36,606 nt of DNA from Puniceibacterium sp. (lineage in GTDB: Bacteria; Pseudomonadota; Alphaproteobacteria; Rhodobacterales; Rhodobacteraceae): the NCBI GenBank assembly GCA_024636635.1, contig JAGXGV010000057.1, positions 1-36,606 on the forward strand, in the 5' to 3' direction. Positions within the stretch are counted from its first letter, which is position 1. Each line of letters begins with the position of its first letter. Positions 7,777 through 15,407 of this stretch are shown here, piece by piece. The position numbers and the translations under genes are program-made. A model generated the notes under the pieces. It saw nothing but the letters and a program-made list of their open reading frames with translations. It was not told where the DNA came from and did not search any database.

Positions 7777-9663
7777 TCAGCCGATCAGCCCATTGTCGTC
7801 ACGCGAAACCGCAATCACGGTCGAACGCGGCAGACTGCCTTCACCGTCGGGGAAATTTCCGCCCGGATGCTGGATCCCGATGAACATCGTCCGTTTGTCC
7901 GCCGACCAGCACAGGCCCGTGACTTCGCCGCCGTTGGGTCCGGTCAGGAAACGGTGGATTTCACCCGTCGCCGGATCGCCGGCCAGCATCTGGTTGTTGC
8001 CCTGCCCCTCAAAGTCGCCCTCGTTGCTGTCGTCGCCATCGGTCTGGATCCACACCAGTCCAGTCGAGTCGATGACCAGACCATCCGGCGAGTTGAACAT
8101 GTTGCCCGCCGTGACGTTGCGCGACCCGGAATAGGCGTCATCATGTTTGGTCGGATTGCCGGCCATCACATACAGATCCCAGGTAAAGGCCGGATCGGCG
8201 TGATCCTCGTTCGCCGGATACCAGCGCACGATCTGACCATACTCGTTTTCGGCGCGCGGGTTGGGTCCGCCAACCGGGGTTTCATCGCCGCCAGCATTCG
8301 GCGCAATTCCGCGTTTGGTATTGTTGGTGAGCGCGCAATAGGCCGCAATCTCGTTCGGGCTGACTGCGACCCATTCGGGACGGTCCATCGTGGTCGCGCC
8401 GACTTCGGACGCCGCAACGCGCGAATAGACCGCGATTTCCGCCGGGCTCATCCCGGTCGAGTCGGGTGTCAGGGCCAGCCACTGTCCCGATCCGTTTTCC
8501 AGAAACTTTGCGACAAACAGCGTGCCGTCATCCAGCAAGGTCGAAGTATCGCCACCGGGGACATAAACATCGTTGGACACGAACTTGTACAGAAACTCGC
8601 TACGCTCGTCGTCGCCCATGTAGACCACGACACGACCGTCGGGCGCGATGGCGCAGGCGGCATTCTCGTGCTTGAAGCGGCCAAGAGCGGTGTGCTTGAT
8701 CGGTGTCGAGTCCGGGTCTGTCGGGTCGATCTCGACGATCCAGCCCTGTGTGTTCGGCTCGTTCGGATCCTGCGAGATGTCGAAACGGGCGTCGAACTTT
8801 TCATAGCCATAGCGGCCTTCGACACCGACGCCGTACCGGGCCTGTTCGGGGGTCAGTTCGAGCGCGGCATCGGTCGAACCGAAGTAGCCGTTGAAGTTTT
8901 CCTCGCAGGTCAGGTAGGTGCCCCAGGGCGTCTTGCCGGAACCGCAATTGTTCATCGTGCCGCGCGCGGTCATGCCATCCGGATCGGACAGGGTCTTGAC
9001 CATATCGGACCCGGCGGCAGGCCCGGTCAGCATCATTTCCGTGTCCTGCGTGATGCGGCGATTGTAGGGGCTGTCGACAACCACGGCCCAGCCGTCTTCG
9101 CCTTGGGCCACTTCCATCACGGTGACGCCCTGAAGATTGCGCAGCAACTGCGCATCCTCGGCCGTTGCGGCAACCCCGTCGGCATGGGTCTGGGGCAGGT
9201 TGGTCGTGGTATTCACATATTCGTGGTTCACGGCGATGATCTGTTTCGTGCCGTGAACAAAGGATTCGATGCCATCGGTGTTTTCACCGAACACCCGGTC
9301 CGAGGACGTCAGGGTCACGCCGGTCGCGGGATCAAAGGGTTCGGCATCCGAAAACAGCGGATCGCCCCACCGGACCATCGGCTTCCAGCTATAACCTTCG
9401 GGCACATGCACGGTGCCGTCAGTGGCAATCGGGATCGGCGAGAAGGCAAAGCGCGTGGCCTGCAGTGCCTGTGCCGATGTACTGCCCAGCAATCCGGTGC
9501 CCATCACGGCGGCGCCGGACCCAAAGGCCACGAGGCCCGACAGGAAACCGCGGCGCGACAGGGCAGCATCGACTACACTGTCAAAATCATTCCCTTCGGG
9601 ACGGGGATTTTTCAGTTCATCCCATTCGTCCCAGCTTAGTGCGGTGTGATCGGAATCTTTCAT
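7777..9663 (-). CDS. PhoX/DUF839 family phosphatase, Tat-exported
   Basis: A 628-residue periplasmic enzyme of the PhoX/DUF839 family, calcium/iron-dependent alkaline phosphatases that release phosphate from phosphoesters. A twin-arginine signal lies at about residues 35-65: SRRGFLSGLVAFGSGAAVMG, ending TSAQA. The family core is visible in MNNCGSGKTPWGTYLTCEE (the conserved cysteine region) and then in VEIDPTDPDSTPIKHTALGRFKHENA. VVYMGDDERSEFLYKFVS, WVAVSPNEIAAYCALTNN, the C-terminal FNSPDGLVIDSTGLVWIQTDGD and GEIHRFLTGPNGGEVTGLCW follow. The frame reaches 9774, but the ATG at 9663 has AGGAG 8 nt upstream and puts the Tat motif at a normal distance. No clear Pho box was found upstream, so phosphate control is not shown. 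Confidence 0.88.
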   Translation of the reverse strand: MKDSDHTALSWDEWDELKNPRPEGNDFDSVVDAALSRRGFLSGLVAFGSGAAVMGTGLLGSTSAQALQATRFAFSPIPIATDGTVHVPEGYSWKPMVRWGDPLFSDAEPFDPATGVTLTSSDRVFGENTDGIESFVHGTKQIIAVNHEYVNTTTNLPQTHADGVAATAEDAQLLRNLQGVTVMEVAQGEDGWAVVVDSPYNRRITQDTEMMLTGPAAGSDMVKTLSDPDGMTARGTMNNCGSGKTPWGTYLTCEENFNGYFGSTDAALELTPEQARYGVGVEGRYGYEKFDARFDISQDPNEPNTQGWIVEIDPTDPDSTPIKHTALGRFKHENAACAIAPDGRVVVYMGDDERSEFLYKFVSNDVYVPGGDTSTLLDDGTLFVAKFLENGSGQWLALTPDSTGMSPAEIAVYSRVAASEVGATTMDRPEWVAVSPNEIAAYCALTNNTKRGIAPNAGGDETPVGGPNPRAENEYGQIVRWYPANEDHADPAFTWDLYVMAGNPTKHDDAYSGSRNVTAGNMFNSPDGLVIDSTGLVWIQTDGDDSNEGDFEGQGNNQMLAGDPATGEIHRFLTGPNGGEVTGLCWSADKRTMFIGIQHPGGNFPDGEGSLPRSTVIAVSRDDNGLIG

Positions 9664-9871
9664 GGTGCTAGCTCCTAGTTTGTTGCTGGCACCATTTTTA
9701 GGGACGCCTTGTGACATGGCGGCGACTTTGACGTAACGGCGAGATGACGTTTGCGCGGGCCCCGCCCGTAGCAACTGGCAGATATCCGGTGCCCAGGACG
9801 TGCCGAAGCGCGGCGACCCCCTCTGGCCAGACTGTCACTGGTTCCCTGCGAGGTCAAAGAGGATCACAGGT

Positions 9872-10564
9872 TCAGATGGGTTTTGAGGCATTGGCCGCGA
9901 CAGGGTCAGGCCAGCCCGCCTGGCGGTAAGCACTGTCCCAGAACATCCATTCAAGCAGCACACTGCGCCGGTATACACGCTCCATCGCGGCACGATCATC
10001 GGGGCTGGCCTGGGCGGCTAAACGGTCTGCAAGTGCGCAAGCGTTGGTGACGGCGGTATCGAAATCTTCGCCCGAATAGGTGTCGATCCACGCCTGATAA
10101 GGGTTGTCCGCACTGACCCGGCCCGCAATGTCGCGTCCGACATCACGGTACACCCAGAAACACGGCAACAGCGCGGCCACCGCCACAGCCACACTGGCCG
10201 TGGCCGCCGTGGCATTCAGAAAGCTGACATAGTGGTCGCAGACAGGCGTGCGCGGGGTCGCAGAGAATTCCTGCGCCGAGACCCCGAACAGACCCAGATA
10301 ATGGCCATGCATCTGCCGTTCGACCGCGATCGCACCTGCTGCCGATTGCGCCAGTTGGCGGACGGCATCGGCATCCGGCGCACGGGCGCTGGTCTGGGCA
10401 AGGGCCCGCGCGAACCCTTCAAGGTAATGCGCGTCCTGAATCATGTAGTGGCGAAACACATCCGGAGGCAGCGACCCATCGGCCAGCGTGCGGTTGAACG
10501 GCATCGCGCGGATCGTCGCGCAAAGGTCTGCCGTTTGGTCGAATACGGTTTGCGTAAAGCTCAT
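9872..10564 (-). CDS. tenA: TenA family aminopyrimidine aminohydrolase (thiaminase II)
   Basis: Hydrolyses aminopyrimidine breakdown products of thiamine (or thiamine itself) to hydroxymethylpyrimidine, which ThiD then phosphorylates. The 230-residue protein keeps the residues known from Bacillus TenA at identical numbers: Asp44 in HYMIQDAHYLEGFARAL, the nucleophile Cys135 in LLPCFWVYRDVG, and Glu205 in LLEWMFWDSAYRQAGW. It is the last gene of the thiM-thiE-thiD-tenA operon; its ATG overlaps the thiD stop (ATGA at 10561-10564), so translation is probably coupled. A gap of about 210 bp with nothing recognisable follows before phoX. Confidence 0.94.
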   Translation of the reverse strand: MSFTQTVFDQTADLCATIRAMPFNRTLADGSLPPDVFRHYMIQDAHYLEGFARALAQTSARAPDADAVRQLAQSAAGAIAVERQMHGHYLGLFGVSAQEFSATPRTPVCDHYVSFLNATAATASVAVAVAALLPCFWVYRDVGRDIAGRVSADNPYQAWIDTYSGEDFDTAVTNACALADRLAAQASPDDRAAMERVYRRSVLLEWMFWDSAYRQAGWPDPVAANASKPI

Positions 10565-11361
10565 GGTCGTCCTTTCAGGGCGTGGAAATGGTGGGTCGGG
10601 CCGTGGCCACGGCCCACGACCAGCGCATCAGCTTGCGAAATCGCATCCGCGACATAGCGTTTGGCCCGCTCGGCGGCCTTGGCCAGCGGCAGGCCGTGGC
10701 CCAGATACGTGGCCAGAGCAGAGGACAGGGTGCAGCCAGTGCCGTGGGTCTGTTTGGTGGCGTGGCGAGGGCCCGGAAGCCATGTCAGGCCGTCGGCGTC
10801 GGCCAGCAGGTCGGGGCTTTGCTCGCCCGCCAGATGCCCGCCCTTCAGCAAGACGGCAGCGGGGCCAAGCGCGAGCAGGTCGCGCGCCTGCGCTTCCATC
10901 ACTGCGCGGATCTTGACCTCTGGCTGACCCAGCAGGTCGGCAGCCTCTGGCAGGTTGGGGGTGATGACCGTGGCGCGCGGCAGCAGCGCGCGCAACGCTG
11001 CCACGGCCTCGGCCTCTAGCAAACGGTCGCCGCCTTTGGCCACCATAACGGGGTCAAGGACGATGGGTGCGTCCAGCCCGTGCAGCGCGTCGGCCACCAC
11101 TTGGATGATCTCTGCGGTGCCAAGCATCCCGATCTTCACCGCATCGATGCGGATGTCATCGCGCAGCGCCCGGATCTGGTCGGCCACGAAGGTGGGCGCC
11201 ACCATCTGCACGCCTCGCACGCCGCAGGTGTTCTGCACCGTCAGGGCCGTGATCGCGGCCATGGCATAGCCGCCATTGGCTGAAATGGCCTTGATATCGG
11301 CCTGAATGCCTGCGCCGCCGGACGGGTCCGAGCCGGCAATTGACAGGATATTGGGTATCAT
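10561..11361 (-). CDS. thiD: Hydroxymethylpyrimidine/phosphomethylpyrimidine kinase
   Basis: Phosphorylates HMP and HMP-phosphate to HMP-pyrophosphate, the pyrimidine donor for ThiE. The 266-residue ribokinase-fold protein shows SIAGSDPSGGAGIQADIKA (substrate site), ALTVQNTCGV, VLDPVMVAKGGDRLL, VITPNLPEAADLL, VLLKGGHL, and the anion-hole/catalytic motif THGTGCTLSSALA. The frame opens at 11382, but the ATG at 11361 overlaps the thiE stop in an ATGA junction and gives the standard N-terminus (MIPNILSIAGSD). The third gene of the operon. Confidence 0.96.
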   Translation of the reverse strand: MIPNILSIAGSDPSGGAGIQADIKAISANGGYAMAAITALTVQNTCGVRGVQMVAPTFVADQIRALRDDIRIDAVKIGMLGTAEIIQVVADALHGLDAPIVLDPVMVAKGGDRLLEAEAVAALRALLPRATVITPNLPEAADLLGQPEVKIRAVMEAQARDLLALGPAAVLLKGGHLAGEQSPDLLADADGLTWLPGPRHATKQTHGTGCTLSSALATYLGHGLPLAKAAERAKRYVADAISQADALVVGRGHGPTHHFHALKGRP

Positions 11362-11969
11362 GCCTGCCCCCACTCTTGGCACAGCCCGCGGGTCGCCGCT
11401 TGGGGGTCTGCCGCGCGACTAATGGCCGATACGACCGCAATGCCCACCGCGCCGGTACGTTTGATTGCGGGCGCATCCCCCGGCCCCACGCCACCAATGG
11501 CAAAGGCTGGCACCCTTGCCCGAGCGACAATCGCTGCCAGACCGTCCATCCCAATGGGAAGCGCATGATCGGGCTTTGTCGCTGTCGCACGCACCGGTCC
11601 GATGCCGATATAATCCACGCAGGACGGCACTACCGTGCCTTGCGCAAGCGTCTCTACAGACAGGCCCACCAGTTTGCCCGGCCCGAGCCGCGCGCGTATC
11701 AGTTTCGGGTCGCCGTCGCCTTGCCCGATGTGCAAACCATCGGCATCCGCCGCGCAGGCCACATCGAGCCGGTCGTTGATGATGAGCTTGACGCCCAGCG
11801 GACGCAGCGCGGCCAGCAGACCACGCGCCAGATTTGTCAGCTCCTCATCCGAGGCATTCTTGTCGCGCAACTGCACGGCCCAAGCCCCGCCGTGTGCAGC
11901 GGCCATGGCCTGCGCGGTTACGGGCAGCGGCGCGTGGGGGTCGGTGATGGCATAGATCGGCCCGATCAT
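11358..11969 (-). CDS. thiE: Thiamine phosphate synthase
   Basis: Joins HMP-pyrophosphate and thiazole phosphate to give thiamine monophosphate. The 203-residue TIM-barrel has the family landmarks: YAITDP at the N-terminus, WAVQLRDKNAS (diphosphate contact), LIINDRLDVACAADADGLHIGQGD (Mg/pyrophosphate-binding aspartates), YIGIGPVRATATKPDHA (the variable Thr-rich loop), FAIGGVGPGDAPAI and GIAVVSAI. Both ends overlap their neighbours by 4 bp (thiM upstream, thiD downstream). Confidence 0.95.
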   Translation of the reverse strand: MIGPIYAITDPHAPLPVTAQAMAAAHGGAWAVQLRDKNASDEELTNLARGLLAALRPLGVKLIINDRLDVACAADADGLHIGQGDGDPKLIRARLGPGKLVGLSVETLAQGTVVPSCVDYIGIGPVRATATKPDHALPIGMDGLAAIVARARVPAFAIGGVGPGDAPAIKRTGAVGIAVVSAISRAADPQAATRGLCQEWGQA

Positions 11970-12754
11970 GCCGCACTGACCTTTGCGCCAGTGGTCAGAT
12001 CCTCAGGCGTCTGCGCTGCAAGAGCATCAAGAAACGCGGGCAAAAAGCTGCCCGGCCCGGTCGCTGTCTGAGCCGCGACCTCGCCCGCCAAGCCATAGCT
12101 TGCCAATGCGGCAACCGTTGCCTCCAGCGCGGGCTGGCCCACACAGAACGCCGCGATCACGCCATTGAGCGAACAGCCCAAGACCGTCACACGCGTCATC
12201 AGCGGATGCCCGTTTGATACCCGGAAGGCGCGTGTGCCGTCGGTCACGAAATCCACCGGGCCGGATACCGCGACCACGCCGCCGGTAGATTGCGCGAGGG
12301 CAGTTGCCGCGTCCATGGCCGCATCGACACTGTCGCCTGCATCCACCCCGCGCGCCGATCCGGACAGACCTGCAAGCGTCAGGATTTCGGACGCATTGCC
12401 GCGAATGACCTTCGGTTTCAGCGCCAGCAATTCCTGCGACAGGTCCTGTCGAAAGCGCGTTGCGGCCACGCCCACCGGGTCGAACACCCAAGGCCGTTTG
12501 TGGTCGTTCATTACCTTTGCAGCATCCTGCATGGCGGCGCCCCAGTCGGGATCAGGCGTGCCGATATTGACGGTCAGGGCCTGCGCAAGAGCGGCGAATT
12601 CCGCCGCTTCTTCGCGCGCGTGCACCATGGCGGGTGACGCACCCACCGCGAGGAGCACATTTGCCATGACATTCATGGCCACAAAATTGGTGATGTTGTG
12701 CACCAATGGCGCTGTCGCGCGCATCTGGTGCAGATAGGTCCCGGTCTGGTTCAT
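11966..12754 (-). CDS. thiM: Hydroxyethylthiazole kinase
   Basis: Phosphorylates the thiazole alcohol (HET), a salvage reaction that supplies thiazole phosphate to ThiE. The 262-residue ribokinase-fold protein shows PLVHNITNFVAMNVMANVLL and ALTVNIGTPD near the N-terminus, WVFDPVGVAATRFR, VIRGNASEIL, GVVAVSGPVDFVTDG, and the catalytic loop TVLGCSLNGVIAAFC. The frame is open to 12823, but that part belongs to the leader; the ATG at 12754 has GGGGAG 4 nt upstream and the normal N-terminus. First gene of the salvage operon, preceded by a TPP riboswitch. No thiC, thiG or thiS is present here. Confidence 0.95.
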   Translation of the reverse strand: MNQTGTYLHQMRATAPLVHNITNFVAMNVMANVLLAVGASPAMVHAREEAAEFAALAQALTVNIGTPDPDWGAAMQDAAKVMNDHKRPWVFDPVGVAATRFRQDLSQELLALKPKVIRGNASEILTLAGLSGSARGVDAGDSVDAAMDAATALAQSTGGVVAVSGPVDFVTDGTRAFRVSNGHPLMTRVTVLGCSLNGVIAAFCVGQPALEATVAALASYGLAGEVAAQTATGPGSFLPAFLDALAAQTPEDLTTGAKVSAA

Positions 12755-12758
12755 CTCG

Positions 12759-12779
12759 CTCCCCTTGGCGGGCGGGGAG
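12759..12779 (-). promoter_or_regulatory. Hairpin that can sequester the thiM ribosome binding site
   Basis: On the minus strand CTCCCC (12779-12774) can pair perfectly with GGGGAG (12764-12759), the ribosome binding site of thiM, around a 9-nt loop. It lies between the TPP aptamer and the start codon. This fits riboswitch control of translation initiation, as known for many Gram-negative TPP riboswitches. The switching itself is inferred. Confidence 0.5.
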
Positions 12780-12825
12780 ACGCGGGGCAAAGACAGGACC
12801 AGACTAAGCCCAAACCGTTGCACCG

Positions 12826-12907
12826 CAGACTCCCTACGCCAGCATGATCTGGTTCAGGTTCAAAGGGTGCTTCTCAGCCCACGTAAACGCGCGGACGCCC
12901 CCGTCTG
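12826..12907 (-). ncRNA. TPP riboswitch aptamer (THI element)
   Basis: Reading the minus strand, the P1 stem CAGAC (12907-12903) pairs with GTCTG (12830-12826). Between them are the conserved aptamer strings GGGCTGAGA, ACCCTTTGAACCTGA and GATCATGCTGGCGTAGGGA, in the expected order and spacing. It binds thiamine pyrophosphate and shuts down the downstream gene. It lies 71 nt upstream of thiM, so it controls the whole thiM-thiE-thiD-tenA operon. Confidence 0.96.
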
Positions 12908-12914
12908 TAGTGCA

Positions 12915-12942
12915 TTGATATCCATCAGCGCGCCGAGGTCAA
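12915..12942 (-). promoter_or_regulatory. Sigma-70-type promoter of the thi operon
   Basis: The minus strand has TTGACC (12942-12937) and TATCAA (12920-12915) separated by 16 nt, a near-consensus -35 and a fair -10. Transcription would start just before the TPP aptamer's first P1 strand, as expected for a riboswitch leader. Confidence 0.55.
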
Positions 12943-12955
12943 TAGGGGCAACCAT

Positions 12956-13321
12956 GTGAACGCCACATACAGATCAGCCGACCCGTCGCGCAGCACTCGC
13001 CCTTCTCGGGACGGAGGCGAGCATTGCGACTGCGAACTGATGGCGCGGCTTGATGCAGGCCAGAGCCAGTTTTCGCGGCATATGAAGGTGTTGCCCGAGG
13101 TTGGTCTGGTCCTCGACAGGCGTGACGCACAATGGGTCCGGTATCGCCGGAACCCCGACCTCGGGCCGGGATTCGCGGCGCTGATCGACGCAGTGCTGGC
13201 CGCTGAAGTCCGCCCAAGAGCCTTGCGGCACGACCTGACTGCGGACAGGCTTGTCGCGGGAACGAGTGCCGTCAACCGCGCCACCAGCGGCTGCAAGAAA
13301 GAGAATCGTTTACAAAACTAG
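12956..13321 (+). pseudogene. Decayed ArsR family regulator
   Basis: The reading frame from a GTG at 12956 encodes an ArsR-type winged helix: GEHCDCELMARLDAGQSQFS (metal-sensing CxC plus recognition helix), RHMKVLPEVGLVLDRRDAQW, then YRRNPDLGPGFAALIDAVLAA. The N-terminal helices are lost or scrambled. The protein reads SADPSR in this frame; the next eight family-typical residues (ALALLGTE, 12993-13016) are in another frame, and then the first frame resumes at EHCDCEL. This is the mark of two compensating indels. Family members normally start about 15-20 residues further upstream. A few flanking-sequence residues at the C-terminus also look non-homologous. Probably non-functional, although a short protein could still be made. 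Confidence 0.7.
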
Positions 13322-13331
13322 ATATTTAGTT
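13316..13331. promoter_or_regulatory. Candidate ArsR operator
   Basis: AACTA (13316-13320) and TAGTT (13327-13331) form an imperfectly long but perfect 5-bp inverted repeat around GATATT, in an AT-rich stretch that ends 11 bp before the arsR start. ArsR-family repressors commonly autoregulate at AT-rich dyads at this position. Assignment is by position and symmetry only. Confidence 0.45.
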
Positions 13332-13342
13332 ATTTTGGAATT

Positions 13343-13660
13343 ATGACAACAAGCACCCCCAAAGCCCGCGCCCTTGCAGCCCTTGGCCATGATGCCCGCT
13401 TGTCGATCTTTCGCCTTTTGGTAAAGGCGGGGGAAGACGGGCTTCGCGTCGGCGATATTGGTGACCATCTTGGCCTCGCGCCTTCGACACTGGCGCATCA
13501 TCTGTCGACGCTGGTCGGTGCGGGGTTGGTGCTACAGGACAGGCAGGGGCGCGAAGTGTTCAACCGTGTTGATTTTCCGGCAATGCGCGGGCTTGTCGGC
13601 TTTCTGACCTCTGAATGCTGCGCAGGTGTTGCGGTCCAACCTTCGGAGGATGCGGCATGA
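13343..13660 (+). CDS. ArsR family metalloregulator (intact)
   Basis: A 105-residue winged-helix repressor of the ArsR/SmtB family. It shows the usual opening ALAALGHDARLSIFRLLVKAG, then GLRVGDIGDHLGLAPSTLAHHLSTL (helix-turn-helix, about 33-57) and GLVLQDRQGREVFNRVDF (the wing). It lacks the CxC in the DNA-binding helix seen in the decayed neighbour, but has a vicinal cysteine pair, Cys92-Cys93 (TSECCAG), near the C-terminus. Some As(III) sensors use C-terminal cysteines in this way, so an arsenic or other thiophilic metalloid is the likely inducer. It lies 55 bp upstream of the permease gene and probably represses it and itself. Confidence 0.92.
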   Translation: MTTSTPKARALAALGHDARLSIFRLLVKAGEDGLRVGDIGDHLGLAPSTLAHHLSTLVGAGLVLQDRQGREVFNRVDFPAMRGLVGFLTSECCAGVAVQPSEDAA

Positions 13661-13713
13661 GATGGATGCTGCTTTTTTCTCACCCTGAAACAACTGTATT
13701 TCTGGAAATTTAG
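13657..13713 (+). CDS. 18-codon mini-ORF linking arsR and permease
   Basis: ATG at 13657 overlaps the arsR stop (ATGA) and is preceded by a strong ribosome binding site GGAGGA (13645-13650) at 6 nt. It encodes MRWMLLFSHPETTVFLEI and stops with TAG at 13711, 2 nt before the permease ATG. The site and tight coupling at both ends suggest it is translated, perhaps only to bring ribosomes to the permease start. A small palindrome, ATTTC-TG-GAAAT, lies within it (about 13698-13709). It is not a known protein; it could also be the remnant of a longer gene. Confidence 0.35.
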   Translation: MRWMLLFSHPETTVFLEI

Positions 13714-13715
13714 TG

Positions 13716-14768
13716 ATGATTGACACAACCCTCGCAAAGCCTGGTCTGAGGTCCGCCCTCCGCCATCTCTGGCTGGACCAGCGCGTCTGGCTTGCCTCGG
13801 CGCTGATCCTTGCGGCGCTGGCGGTGTTCGACCCAGCCCAGGCGACAGGCAGTGCGCTGTTCGCGGGCACTGCGCTGTTGAACACGGCACCTTTCCTGAT
13901 CCTGTCGATTGCCATCGCGGCCTGGGCCAATGCGACGGGCGCGGACAACCTGATCGCGAAGGCCTTTACCGGCGCGCCGATCCTGATGATCGGGATGGGC
14001 GCGCTGGCGGGAGGAATCTCGCCTTTCTGTTCTTGCGGGGTGATCCCGTTGATTGCGGCGCTTCTGGCGATGGGCGTGCCGCTGTCGGCGGTCATGGCCT
14101 TCTGGCTGGCCTCGCCGATCATGGACCCGTCGATGTTCGTGCTCACGGCAGGTGTGCTTGATCTGGAGTTCGCCGTGGCCAAGACGCTGGCAGCCGTTGG
14201 GCTGGGTCTGTTCGGCGGCACGGTGGTGCACCTGATGATGAGGGGCGGTGCCTTTGCCGACCCGCTCCGTGACGGGATTGGCAACGGTGGCTGCGGCGGG
14301 GCAAAGATCCGCGCGCCCAAGCCGGTTGTCTGGCGCTTTTGGGAACAGCCTGACCGGCGTGCGAAGTTCGGCAAGACCGCACTGACCACAACCCTGTTCC
14401 TTGCCAAATGGCTAACGCTCGCCTTCCTCCTGGAAAGCCTGATGCTGGCCTGGATCCCGGCGGAAACCGTGACGGCTGCCCTGGGCGGTGAAGGGCTGTT
14501 GCCCATTGTCACGGCCACGCTGGTGGGCGTGCCGGCCTACCTGAACGGCTATGCGGCGCTGCCGCTGGTGGGCGGGCTGATCGAACAGGGCATGGCGCCG
14601 GGTGCCGGTATGGCGTTCCTTGTCGCAGGCGGCGTCACCTCGATCCCGGCGGCCATGGCGGTCTGGGCACTGGCCAAGCCGCAGGTCTTCGCGCTCTACA
14701 TCAGCCTGTCGCTTGTCGGCGCGTTCGCATCGGGCCTGCTGTTCCAGTTCTGGACTTCGATGTCATGA
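13716..14768 (+). CDS. Permease of the ArsP/UPF0718 (PF03773) family
   Basis: A 350-residue integral membrane protein with about eight hydrophobic segments in two halves separated by a hydrophilic linker at about 180-215. The family signature is GGISPFCSCGVIPLIAALLA around residues 100-120, with the CSC pair (Cys105 and Cys107) implicated in metal or organoarsenical handling in ArsP. FWLASPIMDPSMFVL follows, and the second-half counterpart VGVPAYLNGYAALPLVGGL. A GTG at 13713 is possible, but the ATG at 13716 is preferred. With the ArsR gene upstream it forms a likely metalloid-inducible export unit. ArsP proteins export trivalent organoarsenicals; the substrate here is not proven. Confidence 0.87.
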   Translation: MIDTTLAKPGLRSALRHLWLDQRVWLASALILAALAVFDPAQATGSALFAGTALLNTAPFLILSIAIAAWANATGADNLIAKAFTGAPILMIGMGALAGGISPFCSCGVIPLIAALLAMGVPLSAVMAFWLASPIMDPSMFVLTAGVLDLEFAVAKTLAAVGLGLFGGTVVHLMMRGGAFADPLRDGIGNGGCGGAKIRAPKPVVWRFWEQPDRRAKFGKTALTTTLFLAKWLTLAFLLESLMLAWIPAETVTAALGGEGLLPIVTATLVGVPAYLNGYAALPLVGGLIEQGMAPGAGMAFLVAGGVTSIPAAMAVWALAKPQVFALYISLSLVGAFASGLLFQFWTSMS

Positions 14769-14881
14769 CTGCGAAGCCGGTTTCATCCGCTGGTGTCCAC
14801 GCGCGTGGCCGCGGCGGCGCATCCTATTGCTGCCGTCGCTTTGGTCACGTTCGGTGGCCCTGCCGCCTATGTCTTTGCGAC

Positions 14882-15294
14882 TGCATCAAACTTCTGGCAC
14901 GACTGGGCTTTGAGTACCGCAAGCCCAAGCCGCTGCCGCGCGTGGCATCATCGCAAATACAGGCCACTTTCATCGCATTCAATGAACGCCTGATGCGTGC
15001 GCTACCTGCAGATGCAGCCGTCTACTTTGCCCCCCCTCGGGATCAAGCTTCGCATAACCCTGTCGGGCAAGGGATGCGGTGCATCCGGAATACCAGACTA
15101 AGCCTGCATTCGACTGGGTGAAGGTTGGGGCAAATCCAGCGGTTCTCAGCACAGCAGGGCGTGGTCGTGTGACTATTCACGGGGCTGTGAACCTCGAAAC
15201 CTTCGACGCACCTTTTGTCGAGCCCTTGAGCGTTGACGGGGTCAGAGCCGTGCAGCATCTGGCCAAGATCGAGGAGCGTAACCCCGATAAGCGA
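14882..15294 (+). pseudogene. IS630 family transposase remnant, frameshifted
   Basis: The first part (14882-15031) reads CIKLLARLGFEYRKPKPLP, then ASSQIQATFIAFNERLMRA and LPADAAVYFA. The second part, in a different frame (15073-15294), reads DAVHPEYQTKPAFDWVKVG, then ANPAVLSTAGRGRVTIHGA, VNLETFDAPFVEPLSVDG and HLAKIEERNPDKR. In intact IS630 transposases YFA and DAVHP are continuous; here 41 extra bases (15032-15072) interrupt them and shift the frame. The N-terminal DNA-binding part and the C-terminal part with the last catalytic residues are missing. No terminal repeats or TA duplications were identified. The flanks 14769-14881 and 15295-15407 hold nothing else recognisable; a short hydrophobic reading at 14793-14880 (HPIAAVALVTFGGPAAYVF) may be another relic. 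Confidence 0.88.
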
Positions 15295-15407
15295 ACGTCG
15301 CAGCACGTTTACAACCGGGATGTACCCCGATCATCCGACAGGAAGGGTCGCTTCACCGTCGGACAGTCAGAACAGGACAGGATTTACGACATTAGATGCC
15401 GCGTGGA

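Noticed and set aside
7777..9639. Plus-strand open frame 7771-9639 over phoX
   Set aside because: It is the antisense shadow of phoX; the minus frame has a Tat signal and all family motifs.
9664..9871. Pho box upstream of phoX
   Set aside because: Only scattered half-sites such as CTGTCAC are seen; two correctly spaced repeats are absent.
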